From Metallibacterium scheffleri (lineage in GTDB: Bacteria > Pseudomonadota > Gammaproteobacteria > Xanthomonadales > Rhodanobacteraceae), in NCBI RefSeq assembly GCF_002077135.1, contig NZ_LDOS01000002.1, positions 558,001 through 622,000 of the forward strand: 64,000 nt of DNA, written 5' to 3'. Below, one piece after another: positions 25,369-33,864 of the stretch. Position 1 is the stretch's first letter. Each line of letters opens with the position of its first letter. A model generated the notes under the pieces. That model did no database searches. It saw only the letters and a program-made list of their open reading frames with translations, and was not told where the DNA came from. The translations under genes and the position numbers were made by a program.

Positions 25369-26646
25369 ATGAACGCGGTGGATCAAACCGTGCATCCGCC
25401 GCGCCGTGCGTTGTGGGGCTGGGCTTCCTACTACGTCGGCAACCACGCCTTCACCACGGCGGTGATCTCGGTGTTCTTTCCGCTGTTCTTCAAGGAGGTC
25501 TGGAGCAGCGGCGTCTCGGTGGAACTGAGCACGCTGCGCCTGGGCATCGCCAATTCGGCCGCCAGTCTGCTGGTGGCGGTGACCGCGCCGCTGCTGGGCG
25601 CGATCGCCGATCGCGGCGGTCATGGCAAGGGTTTCATGCTGATCGCCGCCGGCCTCGGCGTGGCGCTGATGCTGGCACTGGCGGCGGTACCGGCCGGTGC
25701 CTGGGCGTGGGCGGCGGTGGCTTACGTGCTGGCCAGCGCCGGCAATTTCTGGGGCAACGTGTTCGGCGATGCCATGGTGCTGCGCGTGGGCACGCCGGGG
25801 CGCATCGAGCGCACCTCGGCGATCGGTTATCTCGCCGGTTATGCCGGCGGTGGCGCGTATCTGGCCATCGCCGTGGCGCTGAGCCTGCGCCCGCACTGGT
25901 TCGGCCTGCCCGATGCCGGCGCCGCGGTGCGCTGGATCTTCGCGCTGGGCGCGCTGTGGTGGGCGGCGTTCACGCTGCCGCTGATGTTGTGGGTGCCGGC
26001 CGCGCGCAGCGCCGAGTCGCGCCTGCCGCTGCGCCGCGCGCTGCGCGAGGGCGTGATGCAGTTCTTCGCCACCGTGCGCCATGTGCGCGCCTACCGGCCG
26101 ATCGCGCTGTTCCTGGTCGCGTACTGGCTGTACATCGATGGCGTCAACACCGTCATCCTGATGGCGGTGGATTACGGCAAGGCCATCGGCCTCGGTAACG
26201 GACCGCTGATCCTGGCGGTGCTGATGGTGCAGGTCATCGGCATCCCGGCGGCACTGCTGTTCGGGCGCCTGGGCGAGCGCATCGGACCCCGGCGCGGCAT
26301 CCTGATCGGCCTCGGCGTGTACGTGGCGGCCAGCGCGTTCGCCGCGGGCATGCGCCACGCCTGGCAATTCTTCGTGCTGGCCGCGGCGGTGGGCATGGTG
26401 CAGGGCGGCGTGCAGTTGCTGTCGCGTGCCTACTTCGCGCGGCTGGTGCCGCAGGATCGCGCCGGCGAGTTCTTCGGCTTCTACAACATGCTCGGCGAAT
26501 TCGCCGCGATCCTCGGCCCGCTGCTGATCGGCCTCACCAGTTACCTCACGCATGACCCGCGCGCGTCGATCCTCTCGGTGATCGTGCTGTTCGCGGTCGG
26601 CGGCGGGCTGCTGCTGCGCGTGCCTGCGGTACGTGCGCAAGCCTGA
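25369..26646 (+). CDS. MFS transporter, UMF1 (Vps22/autophagy-related) type
   Basis: 425 residues with 11-12 transmembrane helices. The family N-terminus LWGWASYYVGNHAFTTAVIS and the A-loop-like DRGGHGKGFML are typical of UMF1/Atg22-like major facilitators. FWGNVFGDAMVLRVGTPGRI and the late SRAYFARLVPQDRAGEFFGF are the other conserved blocks of this family, where the latter motif is nearly universal. Substrate unknown; amino acids are the usual guess. The start at 25369 is one of several possible ATGs. It lies 163 bp after purT. Confidence 0.85.
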   Translation: MNAVDQTVHPPRRALWGWASYYVGNHAFTTAVISVFFPLFFKEVWSSGVSVELSTLRLGIANSAASLLVAVTAPLLGAIADRGGHGKGFMLIAAGLGVALMLALAAVPAGAWAWAAVAYVLASAGNFWGNVFGDAMVLRVGTPGRIERTSAIGYLAGYAGGGAYLAIAVALSLRPHWFGLPDAGAAVRWIFALGALWWAAFTLPLMLWVPAARSAESRLPLRRALREGVMQFFATVRHVRAYRPIALFLVAYWLYIDGVNTVILMAVDYGKAIGLGNGPLILAVLMVQVIGIPAALLFGRLGERIGPRRGILIGLGVYVAASAFAAGMRHAWQFFVLAAAVGMVQGGVQLLSRAYFARLVPQDRAGEFFGFYNMLGEFAAILGPLLIGLTSYLTHDPRASILSVIVLFAVGGGLLLRVPAVRAQA

Positions 26647-26799
26647 GTGTTGCTGTGGCCCATGATTCGCGGCGTCTCCACAGCGCCTTGCCTTGCCGGC
26701 GCCTGGTCTGCATGCGCCGTAAGCAGGATGGCTTGACGCCAAGCACCTGCCACGCAAAGGTGCGCGGCAGGTTCGCCCTGTGCAGGAGTGTCCGCGTCG

Positions 26800-29250
26800 A
26801 TGCGGCTGACTCGCAACCCATGGCTGGTGAGCGCGCACGCCCTGGTCGTGTTGGCCGTTGCGGCCTGTGCGTTGGCTTTTGCCCTCTACCGCATCACCAC
26901 AGATGCAAGCATTCCCGGCGCCGATCCGCACGACCGCTACTGGGCGTTGGGTTATGCACGGCCTACGGGCGTCAATTTCGGGACAGTCGGCAGTTGGACG
27001 GTCGATGACTTGCCGCCCTTGCTGCCGCACGGGTTCTCCATTGGCAGTGCTGACTCGGCAAGCTCGAGTTTTTCCCTCAAGCGCGGCGGTACAACGCAGA
27101 AAGTCGTTAGCGAATGGGTTCAAGGCGACTATCTGGCCGCGCTGCACTTGCACGTCTTGGCGGGCCGGTTGCTGACATTGGCCGACGTGTATCACGCGCG
27201 GCCCGTCGCAGTGATTTCTGAATCTGTCGCGCGAAAGCTGTTCGGCGGCGCGGCGGCGGCCATCGGCCGGCACCTCTACGGACCCAGTGGTTATGCCGTC
27301 ACCGTCGTCGGCGTTCTGCCTGCGACCTTCACCGGTACGTGGCGCGCGGATGTTGCACGTGTGTGGATCCCGTTCGATCTTGCAAATGCGTGGTACGAGG
27401 GCCAAGTGTTGCATCCCAAACCGGGTCAACGCGCGGACCTGATGAACCCGGAAATGGGTATCGCGCCCCTGTTCAGCACGCCCGCCCATGCCTCCCGTGT
27501 CGAAGTCGACACCGTCCTGCAGCGGTTGCTGACCAACCCCACGACACGCAAGCTGTTCCCACCTGATGTGTCGGCACTGGTGCCGTCGCAACCCTACAGT
27601 CCTTTTCCGGATTCCGAACAAGCGGCCGCGCGGCGCGTGCGCCTGTTTCTCGGTCTGGCCCTCGGCGCACTGGCGCTGGCCGTGGCCAATGTGCTGGCCA
27701 TCACCTGGCTGCAGTATTTGCGGCAACGCCCGGTGCTGCGGCTGGAGCGCATTCTGGGTGCGCAGCGTGCGCATTGGCTGCGCCGTGTCCTCGCGCGCGG
27801 TGCGCTGACTTTCCTGCTTTCCTTTGCTTTGGCGCTGCCGGTGTTCGGGCTCGCGGTGCATTTGCTCAAGCGCGAGATCAAAGAAAGCTATCTGGCGCAG
27901 TACCTGCAAGTGCATCTGCTATGGGCTTCCTTTGCATCGTGGCTCGCGTTGCTGCTGCTCGTGTTGTGGGTGGTCGAGAGCACGCCATTCCTGTTGCTGC
28001 TGTGGCGCGAGCGCGTGGATGAAGGCCCGCGCGTCATCGGCAGCGCCATGGATCGGCGCGTCGGGGCCGGATTGCAGGTGCTGGAAGTCCTGTTGGCGGC
28101 GACGCTGAGTGTCACGGCAGCGTGGTCGATGCAGCAGGCCTGGCGCATCGCGCACGCCAACCTCGGCTTTCTGGAGCGTCCGGCAACCCTGGTGACGATC
28201 GCACCGCGTGATGCCCAGATCCCGCTGCCTCTGGAGACGGCACAGCATGCCGAGTTGCTGATGCGCCAACTCGTGCAGGCGACCCGTGGCGTGATGCCTG
28301 GCGCGATGGCCGGGTTTGGGCCGCAAATCAGTGCCCATTACTTCGGTTTGCAGTACCCGCATACGATCAGTGTCGGCACGCGAACCGGGGACGCCTGCCA
28401 CATTTCCATGACGCCCGACTGGGTAATGGCAACCGGCATGCATCTGCTCGCCGGTGAGAATCTTGCGATCCGGCCGCAGGCGAACGAGGTGCTCATCGAC
28501 ACGACTGTTGCCGACCAGCTGTTCGGCTCGCCTGCGGCGGCCATCGGGCGGACCATTGACGACAGTGGGTTTCTGCCGAACTCCGGAGCAGTGGTGCGTG
28601 GGGTCGTGGCGCCGATCCAGTTGGCGGGCGCCGGGCAGCCACAGTGCCCGAGCGTGTTTAGTGACAAGCGTGTCAATGGCCTCAATTTTCTCTATACGAA
28701 TAGCACCCTGGCCATTGCCCGCGTCACGACCGCGACACAGCGCGAACGCCTGCGTCAGGTGTTGAGCCGCACCTTGGCGCAGCAGGGTGCCGCAAAGTTC
28801 TCACGCGTCGAGCGTATCGAGGGCAGCGGGGCGATGCGTGCCCGGCTGGCGGCGCGCGTGGTGAGTCAGGCGCAGCACATGGCATGGCTGGCACTGTTTG
28901 CCTGGGCGATTGCATTGATCGGCATCCTGGCATTGCTGCGCTTGTCGTTGGCGCAGCGCAAGCGGCTGCTGGCGATACGCAGCGCTCTGGGCGAGTGCCC
29001 GACGCACGTGTACCGCGAGGTCGTACTGGGTACGCTGTTGCTGGCCGGCCTCGGCATGGGTGTTTTGCTGTTCTTTCTGCCGTGGCTGGCGCAGCAGTTC
29101 GCGCTGCTCTCCGGCGCGCAGGCGGCGCCGTTCGGCGCGGCCACCTGGATTGCGCTGGCCGTGCTGCTGTTGGCGGTGTTCCTCGTCGCGCACTTCCCCG
29201 CGCGCCGCGCCGCGCGCGCCGAACCGGCGACGAGCCTGCATGAGTTGTAA
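26800..29250 (+). CDS. orphan double-FtsX ABC permease, paralogue 1
   Basis: 816-residue permease of the MacB/FtsX type with two tandem halves. TM1 is at about 9-30, then a long periplasmic MacB-like domain (DYLAALHLHVLAGRLLTLAD, AVISESVARKLFGGAA and VVGVLPATFTG). Three helices surround LERILGAQRAHWLRRVLARG, the cytoplasmic GA-R coupling motif. The second half repeats this (AIRSALGECPTHVYREVVLG) and ends ARAEPATSLHEL. No ATPase is fused. AGGAG precedes the ATG at 26800. It resembles the orphan permeases linked to efflux or lipoprotein transport. Its last 170 bp closely match three paralogues downstream. Confidence 0.82.
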   Translation: MRLTRNPWLVSAHALVVLAVAACALAFALYRITTDASIPGADPHDRYWALGYARPTGVNFGTVGSWTVDDLPPLLPHGFSIGSADSASSSFSLKRGGTTQKVVSEWVQGDYLAALHLHVLAGRLLTLADVYHARPVAVISESVARKLFGGAAAAIGRHLYGPSGYAVTVVGVLPATFTGTWRADVARVWIPFDLANAWYEGQVLHPKPGQRADLMNPEMGIAPLFSTPAHASRVEVDTVLQRLLTNPTTRKLFPPDVSALVPSQPYSPFPDSEQAAARRVRLFLGLALGALALAVANVLAITWLQYLRQRPVLRLERILGAQRAHWLRRVLARGALTFLLSFALALPVFGLAVHLLKREIKESYLAQYLQVHLLWASFASWLALLLLVLWVVESTPFLLLLWRERVDEGPRVIGSAMDRRVGAGLQVLEVLLAATLSVTAAWSMQQAWRIAHANLGFLERPATLVTIAPRDAQIPLPLETAQHAELLMRQLVQATRGVMPGAMAGFGPQISAHYFGLQYPHTISVGTRTGDACHISMTPDWVMATGMHLLAGENLAIRPQANEVLIDTTVADQLFGSPAAAIGRTIDDSGFLPNSGAVVRGVVAPIQLAGAGQPQCPSVFSDKRVNGLNFLYTNSTLAIARVTTATQRERLRQVLSRTLAQQGAAKFSRVERIEGSGAMRARLAARVVSQAQHMAWLALFAWAIALIGILALLRLSLAQRKRLLAIRSALGECPTHVYREVVLGTLLLAGLGMGVLLFFLPWLAQQFALLSGAQAAPFGAATWIALAVLLLAVFLVAHFPARRAARAEPATSLHEL

Positions 29251-29636
29251 GCGCGCACGCATTGAATGCCGGGCGGCCATTCCCGCTGCAGCCTCCCCGG
29301 CGCGTGCATACGTCTGCTTTACGAATTCGCCAGGCGCGCGCGGCCACGCGATTCGCGCCGGTTGCTCGCAGGGCGCGGCCGGGCTGGTGTGACGCAGCGC
29401 CAAGACGCGCAGGTCGCTGCAGCGCAAAGTGGCTTGCGCGCGGGCCGGCATTACGTCGTGTAGTCCGCGTGTAGGCGCCGGCGGAACCACATGCTGTGCG
29501 CACCGGTCTGATGTCCGCCTAGCGGTGCGTGCGTCGGCTTGCCCCAGTCACCAGCATGATCATCGCACCGCGCGTTGTCACCGCGCGCCCGCGTCCACGG
29601 ACCTGCGTCCATCGCCTGATGAGGATCATCCGACCC
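29251..29636. other. spacer without recognised gene
   Basis: In these 386 bp between the first permease and the transglutaminase-like gene I see no credible coding region, hairpin with T-run, or dispersed repeat. AGGA precedes the next start codon. Confidence 0.4.
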
Positions 29637-31532
29637 ATGAACCCGAAATCGCTGCATACCACCCTGACCTGCGCCATCGCGCTGGCCCTGATCGCCGGCA
29701 CCGGCGTGGCCCGCGCCGCCGATACCAGTGGCGCCGATGTGCGCGTGCTCAGTTTTCATGCCGATGTGCATGTGCAGCCAGGCGGTGCCTATACCGATGC
29801 GCAGACGCAGGCGATCGAGGCGCTGACGCGCACCGGCGCGCAGTCGCTGAACCCGTACCAGGAAGAATTTTCCAAATCGATGTCGACGCTGAAGGTGGAG
29901 TCGGCCTACATCGTCAAGGCCGACGGCCAGCGCATCGACATCCCGGCCGCGGATATCGTCGTGCGTCCGGCGCCGGCGCCGCCGGGTTCGGACGGCTCGC
30001 CGATCTACGACAACAACATGATGCTGAGCGTGGCGCTGCCGGGCTTCAACAAGGGCGACATGCTGCATCTGCAGACACTGAAGACGCAGACCAAGCCGTT
30101 TTTCGTCAACCAGTTCTTCGACGTCTGGGGCCCGGCCGAAAACCAGTCCGCACGTGATCAGAAGATCGTCGTGCACGGTCCGGCCGGCATGCACTTGCGC
30201 GCCGCGCAGCGCGGCGGCTGGACGATCGCACGCAGCAGCGCCGGCGGCGTCGATACCTTCACCGCGACGCTGGCCGAGCACCACGCCGAGTTCCCCGGCA
30301 CCGCCACGGTGGATGCCTCCGACTACAGCCCGGTGTTCGAGGTAAGCAGTTTCCCCAGCTGGGCCGCGGTGGGCGCGGCGTACTGGTCCACCGCGCAGGC
30401 CAAGGCGGCGGTGACGCCGCTGGTCAAACAGGTGGCTGACCAGGTCGCCGGCAAGCTGCACGGCTGGGACGCGGTGAAGGCGCTGTACATGTGGGAATCG
30501 CAGCACATCCACTACATCGGCCTGGAGCTGGGCGTGGGCGGCTACGTGCCGATCTCGGCCAACACCACGCTGAAGACCGGCTATGGCGACTGCAAGCAGC
30601 ACTCGACCCTGCTCGAGGCGCTGCTGGCCGCGCGCGGCATCCAGGTCGATCCGGTGCTGATCAACTGGAGCAACGGCTTCAACCTGCTGCCGCTGCCGGG
30701 GCTGGATTTCAACCACGCCATCGACTACGTGCCCAAGTACCACGTGTTCCTCGACGCCACCGGCGAGTTCGAGACGCCCGGACAACTGGCCATTGGCGAG
30801 CGCGACAAGCCGGTGGTGATCTCCGGCCCGCATCCGCGTCTGGCGCGCACGCCGGGCGCCGAGTCCGCGCATAACAAGCTGGTGTATGACGCGACCCTGC
30901 ATCTGGCCGCCGACGGCACGCTCACTGGCACGGCGCACATGACCACGCATGGCTGGTGGGCGTGGTTCAACCGCATGATCTTTTCCGAGGTGCCGCCGGG
31001 TGCCTACGGCCGCCTGATGAACATGCTGCTGACGCCCAGCGGCGGCGGCAGCGGCAGCTTCCAGCCGGGCAATCCGCAACTGCTCGACCAGCCCATGCAG
31101 GTCGCCGCGAGCTGGACCACACCGGCCTATGCGCTGCCGGGCAAGACGCTGAGCGTGCCGCTGCCGGCCGGTCCCTACCTGGTGCCGAGCATGGCCGGCA
31201 CCTCCGACCCGGTCAGCGCGTTGACCGCAGTGATCGGCCCGGACAGCCGCCGCCACAGCGTGAGCACCTATTTCGGCGAGGTCGATTGGCACAGCACGCT
31301 GAGCCTGCCCGCCGGCTATGCACCCACCTACCTGCCGCCGGACGAGAACCTGCACAACGCCGCCGGTCGCTTCACCTACACCGTGAAAGACACCAACGGT
31401 ACGGTGAGCGCGAGCTACCGGCTCAAGCTGGACCACATCGTGTACACGCCGGCGCAATACCCCGCGCTGCGCGCGCTGATGCTGGCGGACCTGCGCGCGC
31501 AGCGTGCCCCGCTGGTGTTCCACCATACTTGA
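29637..31532 (+). CDS. secreted DUF3857/transglutaminase-like protein with intact Cys
   Basis: 631-residue exported protein. The signal peptide is residues 1-28 (TCAIALALIAGTGVARAA). A DUF3857 beta-domain (about 35-240) is followed by a transglutaminase/protease-like core with Cys319 in TGYGDCKQHSTLLEALL, His360 in DFNHAIDYV and Asp373 in HVFLDATGEF, a plausible complete triad. The C-terminal third is a beta-rich DUF domain. Such proteins may cut or crosslink periplasmic peptides, but no substrate is known. It is followed after 11 bp by a paralogue with an altered active site. Confidence 0.83.
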   Translation: MNPKSLHTTLTCAIALALIAGTGVARAADTSGADVRVLSFHADVHVQPGGAYTDAQTQAIEALTRTGAQSLNPYQEEFSKSMSTLKVESAYIVKADGQRIDIPAADIVVRPAPAPPGSDGSPIYDNNMMLSVALPGFNKGDMLHLQTLKTQTKPFFVNQFFDVWGPAENQSARDQKIVVHGPAGMHLRAAQRGGWTIARSSAGGVDTFTATLAEHHAEFPGTATVDASDYSPVFEVSSFPSWAAVGAAYWSTAQAKAAVTPLVKQVADQVAGKLHGWDAVKALYMWESQHIHYIGLELGVGGYVPISANTTLKTGYGDCKQHSTLLEALLAARGIQVDPVLINWSNGFNLLPLPGLDFNHAIDYVPKYHVFLDATGEFETPGQLAIGERDKPVVISGPHPRLARTPGAESAHNKLVYDATLHLAADGTLTGTAHMTTHGWWAWFNRMIFSEVPPGAYGRLMNMLLTPSGGGSGSFQPGNPQLLDQPMQVAASWTTPAYALPGKTLSVPLPAGPYLVPSMAGTSDPVSALTAVIGPDSRRHSVSTYFGEVDWHSTLSLPAGYAPTYLPPDENLHNAAGRFTYTVKDTNGTVSASYRLKLDHIVYTPAQYPALRALMLADLRAQRAPLVFHHT

Positions 31533-31543
31533 AAGGACCTGCC

Positions 31544-33430
31544 ATGAAGCTCACCAAGACCGCAATCGCCGCCGCGATTTCACTCGCTGGCCTGGTGCTG
31601 GCCGTGCAGGCCAATGCCGCGCCCGCCGCGCCGCAGGTCAACGATCAGATCCTCAAGCAGTCCATCGCGCTGCACGTCAACGCGGACGGCAGCTACAGCG
31701 AAACCGTGTCGCGCGTGTCGCAGCCGCTGACCATCGCCGGCGTGTCCGCGGTGGGTCACGTCGAGATTGCCTATCCGGCCAATTTCGCCACGGTGAAGGT
31801 GCTCGATGCCTACACCGAGACCGTCACCCACCAGCGCGTGAACGTGCTGCCCTCGCAGATCTTCAACCAGTCCACGCCGACCGCGGTGCAGGCACCGTTC
31901 CTCAGCGACGGCCACGTGATGAGCCTGCTGTACTCGGCGGTGACGCCGGGCGCCGAGGTGCATCTGAAGTATGTGGAAACCTTCAGGCGCCCCTACCTGC
32001 CCGGCGTGTACGCCATCTCCGAGGCGCTGGCGCCGGAGGTTCCGGTGCAGGCCACCGACATCAGCATCACCGCGCCCAAGAGCATGCACCTGCACTACCA
32101 GGCACGCGGGCCGTGGCATGAAACACGCACGTCCACGGGCGACATGCAAACCTTGACCGCGAGCGCGGCTTCGCCCTCGGTGGACTTCCCGCCGATGAAC
32201 ACCGCCGCCATCACCCAGTACGCGCCGATGGCGGTGCTCAGCACGGCGGGCGACTGGCCGGCGATCGCGCGCGCATACGACCAGCTCGCCGGCAACGCGA
32301 TGCAGGTGACGCCCGCGATCCGCGCGATGGCGCAGAAGGTCGCCGACGGCGCCGGCGGCGAGGTCGCGGTGGCCCGCATCTATCACTGGATGCAGCAGCA
32401 CGTGCAGTCGGTGAATGTCGATTACCACCACGCCGGATTCCAGCCGCCCGCCGCGCAGAGCACGCTGGCGCGCAGTCTGGGTGACAGCAACGCCAACGTG
32501 GCCCTGCTGTGCGCGATGTTGCATGCGCAGGGCATCGCCGCGGTGCCGGCGATGATCTCGCCGTCGCAGCGCTTCGTGCCGTACCCGGGCGCCGATCCGT
32601 TCGCGTTCAACCATTTCCTGGCCTATGTGCCGGCCTACCACCTGTTCCTGGATACCAGCGCGCGCTACGCCGGCGTCGAAGCCTTGCCCGCCGCCGATCA
32701 GGGCCGCCCAGTGCTGATCACCGGACCCAACCCGCAGTTCACGCGCACGCCCGGCCCCGCGCCCGGAGAGGTCGAAGCGCGCGAAGTGCAGAACCTCACG
32801 CTGCTGGGCAACGGCGATATCGACGGCAGCAGCGTGATCACATCGGCCGGCTGGCGCGCCATGGAAGTGCGTCAGGACGTGCTGGGCGATCGCAGCGGCC
32901 GGCGCCTGCAGCAATTCATGCAGAACGGTTTCTATCTTGGCGGCAAGGCCGGCTCGATGCGCCTGGTCGCGGTGCGCAATCGCGAGGATCTGGACAAGCC
33001 GGTCGAGATGACCCTGCAGTGGCATGAAACCGACGCCGCCATCCCCGGCAAGCAGATGGCCTTGCTGCTGCCCACGCCTGGCACCATCGCCGGCACGCTG
33101 GCGCCCTTCACCAGCCAGGCCACGCGCACGGTGCCCAGCGTGCTGCAGCCGGTGACCATCCAGCAGACCATGCACCTGCATCTGCCCGCCGGCATGACAC
33201 CCGAGGATCTGCCACAAAACCAGAACACGAGCACGCCTTTCGGCACCTACACGGTGAACTACCGCTACGCCGATGGCGTGCTCAACGTGGACAAGCAGCT
33301 GCAGCTCACGCAGTTCGTGGTCAGCCCGCAGGATTACCCCGAGCTGCACAAGTTGGCGCTGCTGGCGGTGAGCAGCGAGCGCAAGGCCGTCGTGCTGCAC
33401 GCGAGGGCCGGGGCAGCAACAAGGCGCTGA
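31544..33430 (+). CDS. secreted DUF3857/transglutaminase-like paralogue, catalytic Cys replaced by Ser
   Basis: 628-residue exported protein with the same domain order as the preceding gene. The signal peptide is residues 1-25 (AAAISLAGLVLAVQANA). At the position of the active Cys it reads SLGDSNANVALLCAML, giving Ser315 instead of Cys. His357 (FNHFLAYV) and Asp370 (HLFLDTSARY) are kept. It may therefore be a pseudoenzyme or regulatory partner. GAAAGGA precedes the ATG at 31544. A perfect hairpin starts at its stop codon. Confidence 0.83.
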   Translation: MKLTKTAIAAAISLAGLVLAVQANAAPAAPQVNDQILKQSIALHVNADGSYSETVSRVSQPLTIAGVSAVGHVEIAYPANFATVKVLDAYTETVTHQRVNVLPSQIFNQSTPTAVQAPFLSDGHVMSLLYSAVTPGAEVHLKYVETFRRPYLPGVYAISEALAPEVPVQATDISITAPKSMHLHYQARGPWHETRTSTGDMQTLTASAASPSVDFPPMNTAAITQYAPMAVLSTAGDWPAIARAYDQLAGNAMQVTPAIRAMAQKVADGAGGEVAVARIYHWMQQHVQSVNVDYHHAGFQPPAAQSTLARSLGDSNANVALLCAMLHAQGIAAVPAMISPSQRFVPYPGADPFAFNHFLAYVPAYHLFLDTSARYAGVEALPAADQGRPVLITGPNPQFTRTPGPAPGEVEAREVQNLTLLGNGDIDGSSVITSAGWRAMEVRQDVLGDRSGRRLQQFMQNGFYLGGKAGSMRLVAVRNREDLDKPVEMTLQWHETDAAIPGKQMALLLPTPGTIAGTLAPFTSQATRTVPSVLQPVTIQQTMHLHLPAGMTPEDLPQNQNTSTPFGTYTVNYRYADGVLNVDKQLQLTQFVVSPQDYPELHKLALLAVSSERKAVVLHARAGAATRR

Positions 33431-33452
33431 TGATCGGCCGCGGGCCGATCAT
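33430..33452 (+). terminator. hairpin at the end of the transglutaminase pair
   Basis: ATGATCGGCC-GCG-GGCCGATCAT is a perfect 10-bp stem that begins with the last base of the stop codon. No T-run follows, so it may block 3'-end decay or act with Rho rather than terminate intrinsically. Confidence 0.6.
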
Positions 33453-33483
33453 GCGCAGGCGAACACGGGCGGGCACCCATTCT

Positions 33484-33532
33484 CGTCATTCCCGCGCAGA
33501 GCCTGCCCCCGCGAAGGCGGGGGCGGGAATCG
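33484..33532 (-). repeat. dispersed repeat, GTCATTCCCGCG type
   Basis: CGTCATTCCCGCGCAGAGCC, then the CCCCCGCGAAGGCGGGGGC hairpin and GGGAATCG. It is nearly identical to 50313-50361 and, in the opposite orientation, to 56892-56943. The central palindrome CCCCCGC-gaag-GCGGGGG can fold. Confidence 0.8.
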
Positions 33533-33586
33533 CTTCATCCCGGCGAGGCAGGTTATCTCCTTGCTAGGCACAGGTCTGTGGCGTTT

Positions 33587-33643
33587 GGATCCCTGTCCCC
33601 GACACAAGCATTCGGGGATGACGTTCCTGCGCGGGGATGACGG
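33587..33643 (+). repeat. dispersed repeat, GGATCCC...GGGGATGACG type
   Basis: A second copy of the 57-bp unit seen at 8118-8174. It lies 54 bp after the GTCATTCCCGCG-type copy, so the two form a composite. Confidence 0.8.
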
Positions 33644-33705
33644 CGCGGGCGTTCGCGAGGATGGCGTGGGCCTTGCAGCGCGTCGCGCCGGGTTTGCCGG
33701 TGTTC

Positions 33706-33726
33706 CCCTCTCCCGCCGGGAGAGGG
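33706..33726. repeat. CCCTCTCCCG/CGGGAGAGGG hairpin repeat
   Basis: CCCTCTCCCG-C-CGGGAGAGGG is a perfect 10-bp inverted repeat followed by GTGGCGCGCAGCG and GGTGAGGGTG. Similar intergenic words are frequent in xanthomonads. It lies 139 bp before the next permease gene. Confidence 0.65.
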
Positions 33727-33864
33727 TGGCGCGCAGCGCCGGGTGAGGGTGCGCGCTTGCGCAGCGCGCCGCGTATCAGCACTTGCCGTGGGCGTTGAGC
33801 CACTGATTGACAGCGCCAAGCTGATGGGCTGATCGTTGTGCAACGGATGGGGGGAGGTGCAGCG

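Noticed and set aside
25243-27915. Very long open frame on the minus strand opposite the MFS and first permease genes
   Set aside because: It is His/Gln/Arg-rich with no domain logic, and spans several well-supported genes on the other strand; typical antisense frame in GC-rich DNA. The same applies to long frames opposite 29451-31526, 39932-42511 and 59886-62591.
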